From positions 248,001 to 312,000 of the forward strand of contig NZ_PVNH01000009.1 in the NCBI RefSeq assembly GCF_003001955.1: 64,000 bases of DNA, in the 5' to 3' direction. Source of the DNA: Prauserella shujinwangii. Lineage in GTDB: Bacteria > Actinomycetota > Actinomycetes > Mycobacteriales > Pseudonocardiaceae. The position numbers and the translations under genes are program-made. The notes beneath the pieces were generated by a model, which saw nothing but the letters and a program-made list of their open reading frames with translations, was not told the DNA's origin and searched no databases. Position 1 is the first letter of the stretch. Each line of letters begins with the position of its first letter. This document shows positions 63,084-64,000 of this stretch, piece after piece.

Positions 63084-64000
63084 TCAGAAGTCCGTGATCA
63101 CCAGGACGGCGTCGTGCACCGGGTCGGCGACGTACACGGTGCCGGTGCGCTGGTCGACGGCGACCGCGCCCGGGTTGATGCCGAGGGAGAGCTCCCCGGT
63201 CAGCTTCGCGGCGGCGCCGTCGACGCGGGCGATGCCGTTCGGCCCGCCGTTGGTGTACACGGTGCCGGTGGCCTGGTGCACGGCCACCGAGGACGCGGCG
63301 CTGCGCAGCAGCACCGTGTCCCGCTCCACGAGCGTCTCGCCGTCCACGATCGAGAGATGGTGGATGCCCGCGTTGGCGACGTGGATGGTGCCGGTGGTCC
63401 GGTGCACCGCGATGCCCTCGGGTGCCCTGCCGACGCCGAAGCCGCCGGTGAACTCGCGCCGCACCAGGTCGAGCACCTCGACTCCCGCCCGGTCGGCGCT
63501 CGCCAGGTAGGCACGGCGCCTCCCGGGGTCGACGGCCACTCCCGACCGGGGACCGCCGGTGCCGGGCAGCACGGCCGACAGCGTGTGACCGGTGCCGTCG
63601 AGCAGCGTCACCGCGCCGGTGCGTGCGCTGCCGACACAGATCACGCCCGCCGTCTCGTCCACGCCGAGCACCGCGGCGCCGGGGCCCGCGGCGATCGTGG
63701 TGAACACGCCGCCGTCGCCGTCGAGCACCGACACCGTGCCCGCCCGCGCGTTGCTCACGTACACGGCGCCGGTGTCCTCGTGCACGGCCGCATCGGTGAC
63801 CGTCCGCGCGACCGGGACCGTGTGCCGCAGCGTCACCCGGCCGCCGCCGGCGACATCGAGGACGGACACGGTGCCGTCGCCGGTGTTGGCCACGTAGACG
63901 GTGCCGGTGGCCGAGTTCACCGCGATCGCGCCCGGCCTCCGGCCCACGGCCACCCGGCTGACCAGCGGTGTCGCCGTCGCGGCGGACGGCACCACGGCCG
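63084..64000 (-). CDS. YVTN/YncE-like beta-propeller protein (N terminus outside window)
   Basis: At least 305 codons, running off the window. About seven repeats of roughly 40-45 residues carry the blade motif, for example GAIAVNSATGTVYVANTGDG, VHEDTGAVYVSNARAG and VHQATGTVYTNGGPNG. Such proteins are usually exported beta-propellers of unknown ligand. The in-frame GTG at 63995 is probably internal, as the first blade is incomplete there. The stop touches the dyad at 63038. Confidence 0.75.
   Translation of the reverse strand, partial: AVVPSAATATPLVSRVAVGRRPGAIAVNSATGTVYVANTGDGTVSVLDVAGGGRVTLRHTVPVARTVTDAAVHEDTGAVYVSNARAGTVSVLDGDGGVFTTIAAGPGAAVLGVDETAGVICVGSARTGAVTLLDGTGHTLSAVLPGTGGPRSGVAVDPGRRRAYLASADRAGVEVLDLVRREFTGGFGVGRAPEGIAVHRTTGTIHVANAGIHHLSIVDGETLVERDTVLLRSAASSVAVHQATGTVYTNGGPNGIARVDGAAAKLTGELSLGINPGAVAVDQRTGTVYVADPVHDAVLVITDF

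Overview
The window is a high-GC chromosomal segment of an actinomycete. Near-continuous GTG/ATG 4-bp start-stop overlaps, an F420-type (LLM) oxidoreductase, a KorAB-type ferredoxin oxidoreductase and an actinobacterial nuo operon followed by a polyprenyl diphosphate synthase suggest the Pseudonocardiaceae (Amycolatopsis-like). The family assignment is an inference from gene content, not from a marker gene.

Layout. (1) 1-13048: respiratory complex I, from the 3' end of nuoD to nuoN, all on + and translationally coupled; then a polyprenyl diphosphate synthase (menaquinone tail) and a membrane-anchored sunset-domain-like protein. (2) 15514-20775: korB/korA and enoyl-CoA hydratase on -, then an AsnC/Lrp regulator divergent from a DDAH-like amidinohydrolase, with a three-fold 22-bp operator-like array between them. 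(3) 20783-24573: a four-gene metal ABC transporter of the Mn-type SBP/ATPase/two-permease layout. It has a DtxR/MntR-like palindrome at its promoter and an inverted-repeat-bounded 258-bp repeat array between the two permease genes. (4) 24774-35049: a + strand, tightly coupled surface-glycan operon (C-methyltransferase, sugar-1-phosphate nucleotidyltransferase, PIG-L deacetylase, epimerase, DUF4910 hydrolase, flippase, GT2, pyruvyltransferase, RmlC-like epimerase, class III aminotransferase), followed by a secreted beta-helix protein and a PAP2 phosphatase. (5) 37379-43965: a lasso-peptide locus. (6) 43993-60755: a - strand exopolysaccharide gene series (AlgD-like dehydrogenase, GT4, two Wzz-like proteins, AsnB, bi-domain oxidoreductase, heparinase, beta-helix lipoprotein, O-antigen ligase-like protein, GT4, nucleotidyltransferase). 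(7) 60836-64000: a BtrH-like protein, an LLM oxidoreductase and a YVTN beta-propeller cut by the window end.

The most interesting part is the lasso-peptide locus. Two adjacent small genes (42359-42496 and 42538-42678) encode leaders that align position by position: Y5xxP8, L13-G14 and the -2 Thr at residue 20. Both predict a 9-residue macrolactam closed on Asp9, and both end in Ser. Around them are one PqqD-like recognition protein, one transglutaminase-like B2 protease, an HPr-kinase-like protein, an ABC exporter, two different asparagine-synthetase-like cyclases and an NTP_transf_5 nucleotidyltransferase. The kinase, C-terminal Ser and nucleotidyltransferase together suggest paeninodin-type tailoring (phosphorylation and possibly further decoration of the C-terminal Ser). 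The nucleotidyltransferase sits at the end of the exopolysaccharide series, so the two pathways are physically linked. Two paralogous beta-helix genes in opposite orientation flank the whole locus.

Intergenic DNA carries several repeat families: perfect 21-22 bp stem terminator-like dyads, a 21-bp tandem array arranged as an opposed pair, and the repeat array in the metal operon. I see no tRNA, rRNA, CRISPR, IS element or prophage, and no gene-free stretch longer than about 300 bp.
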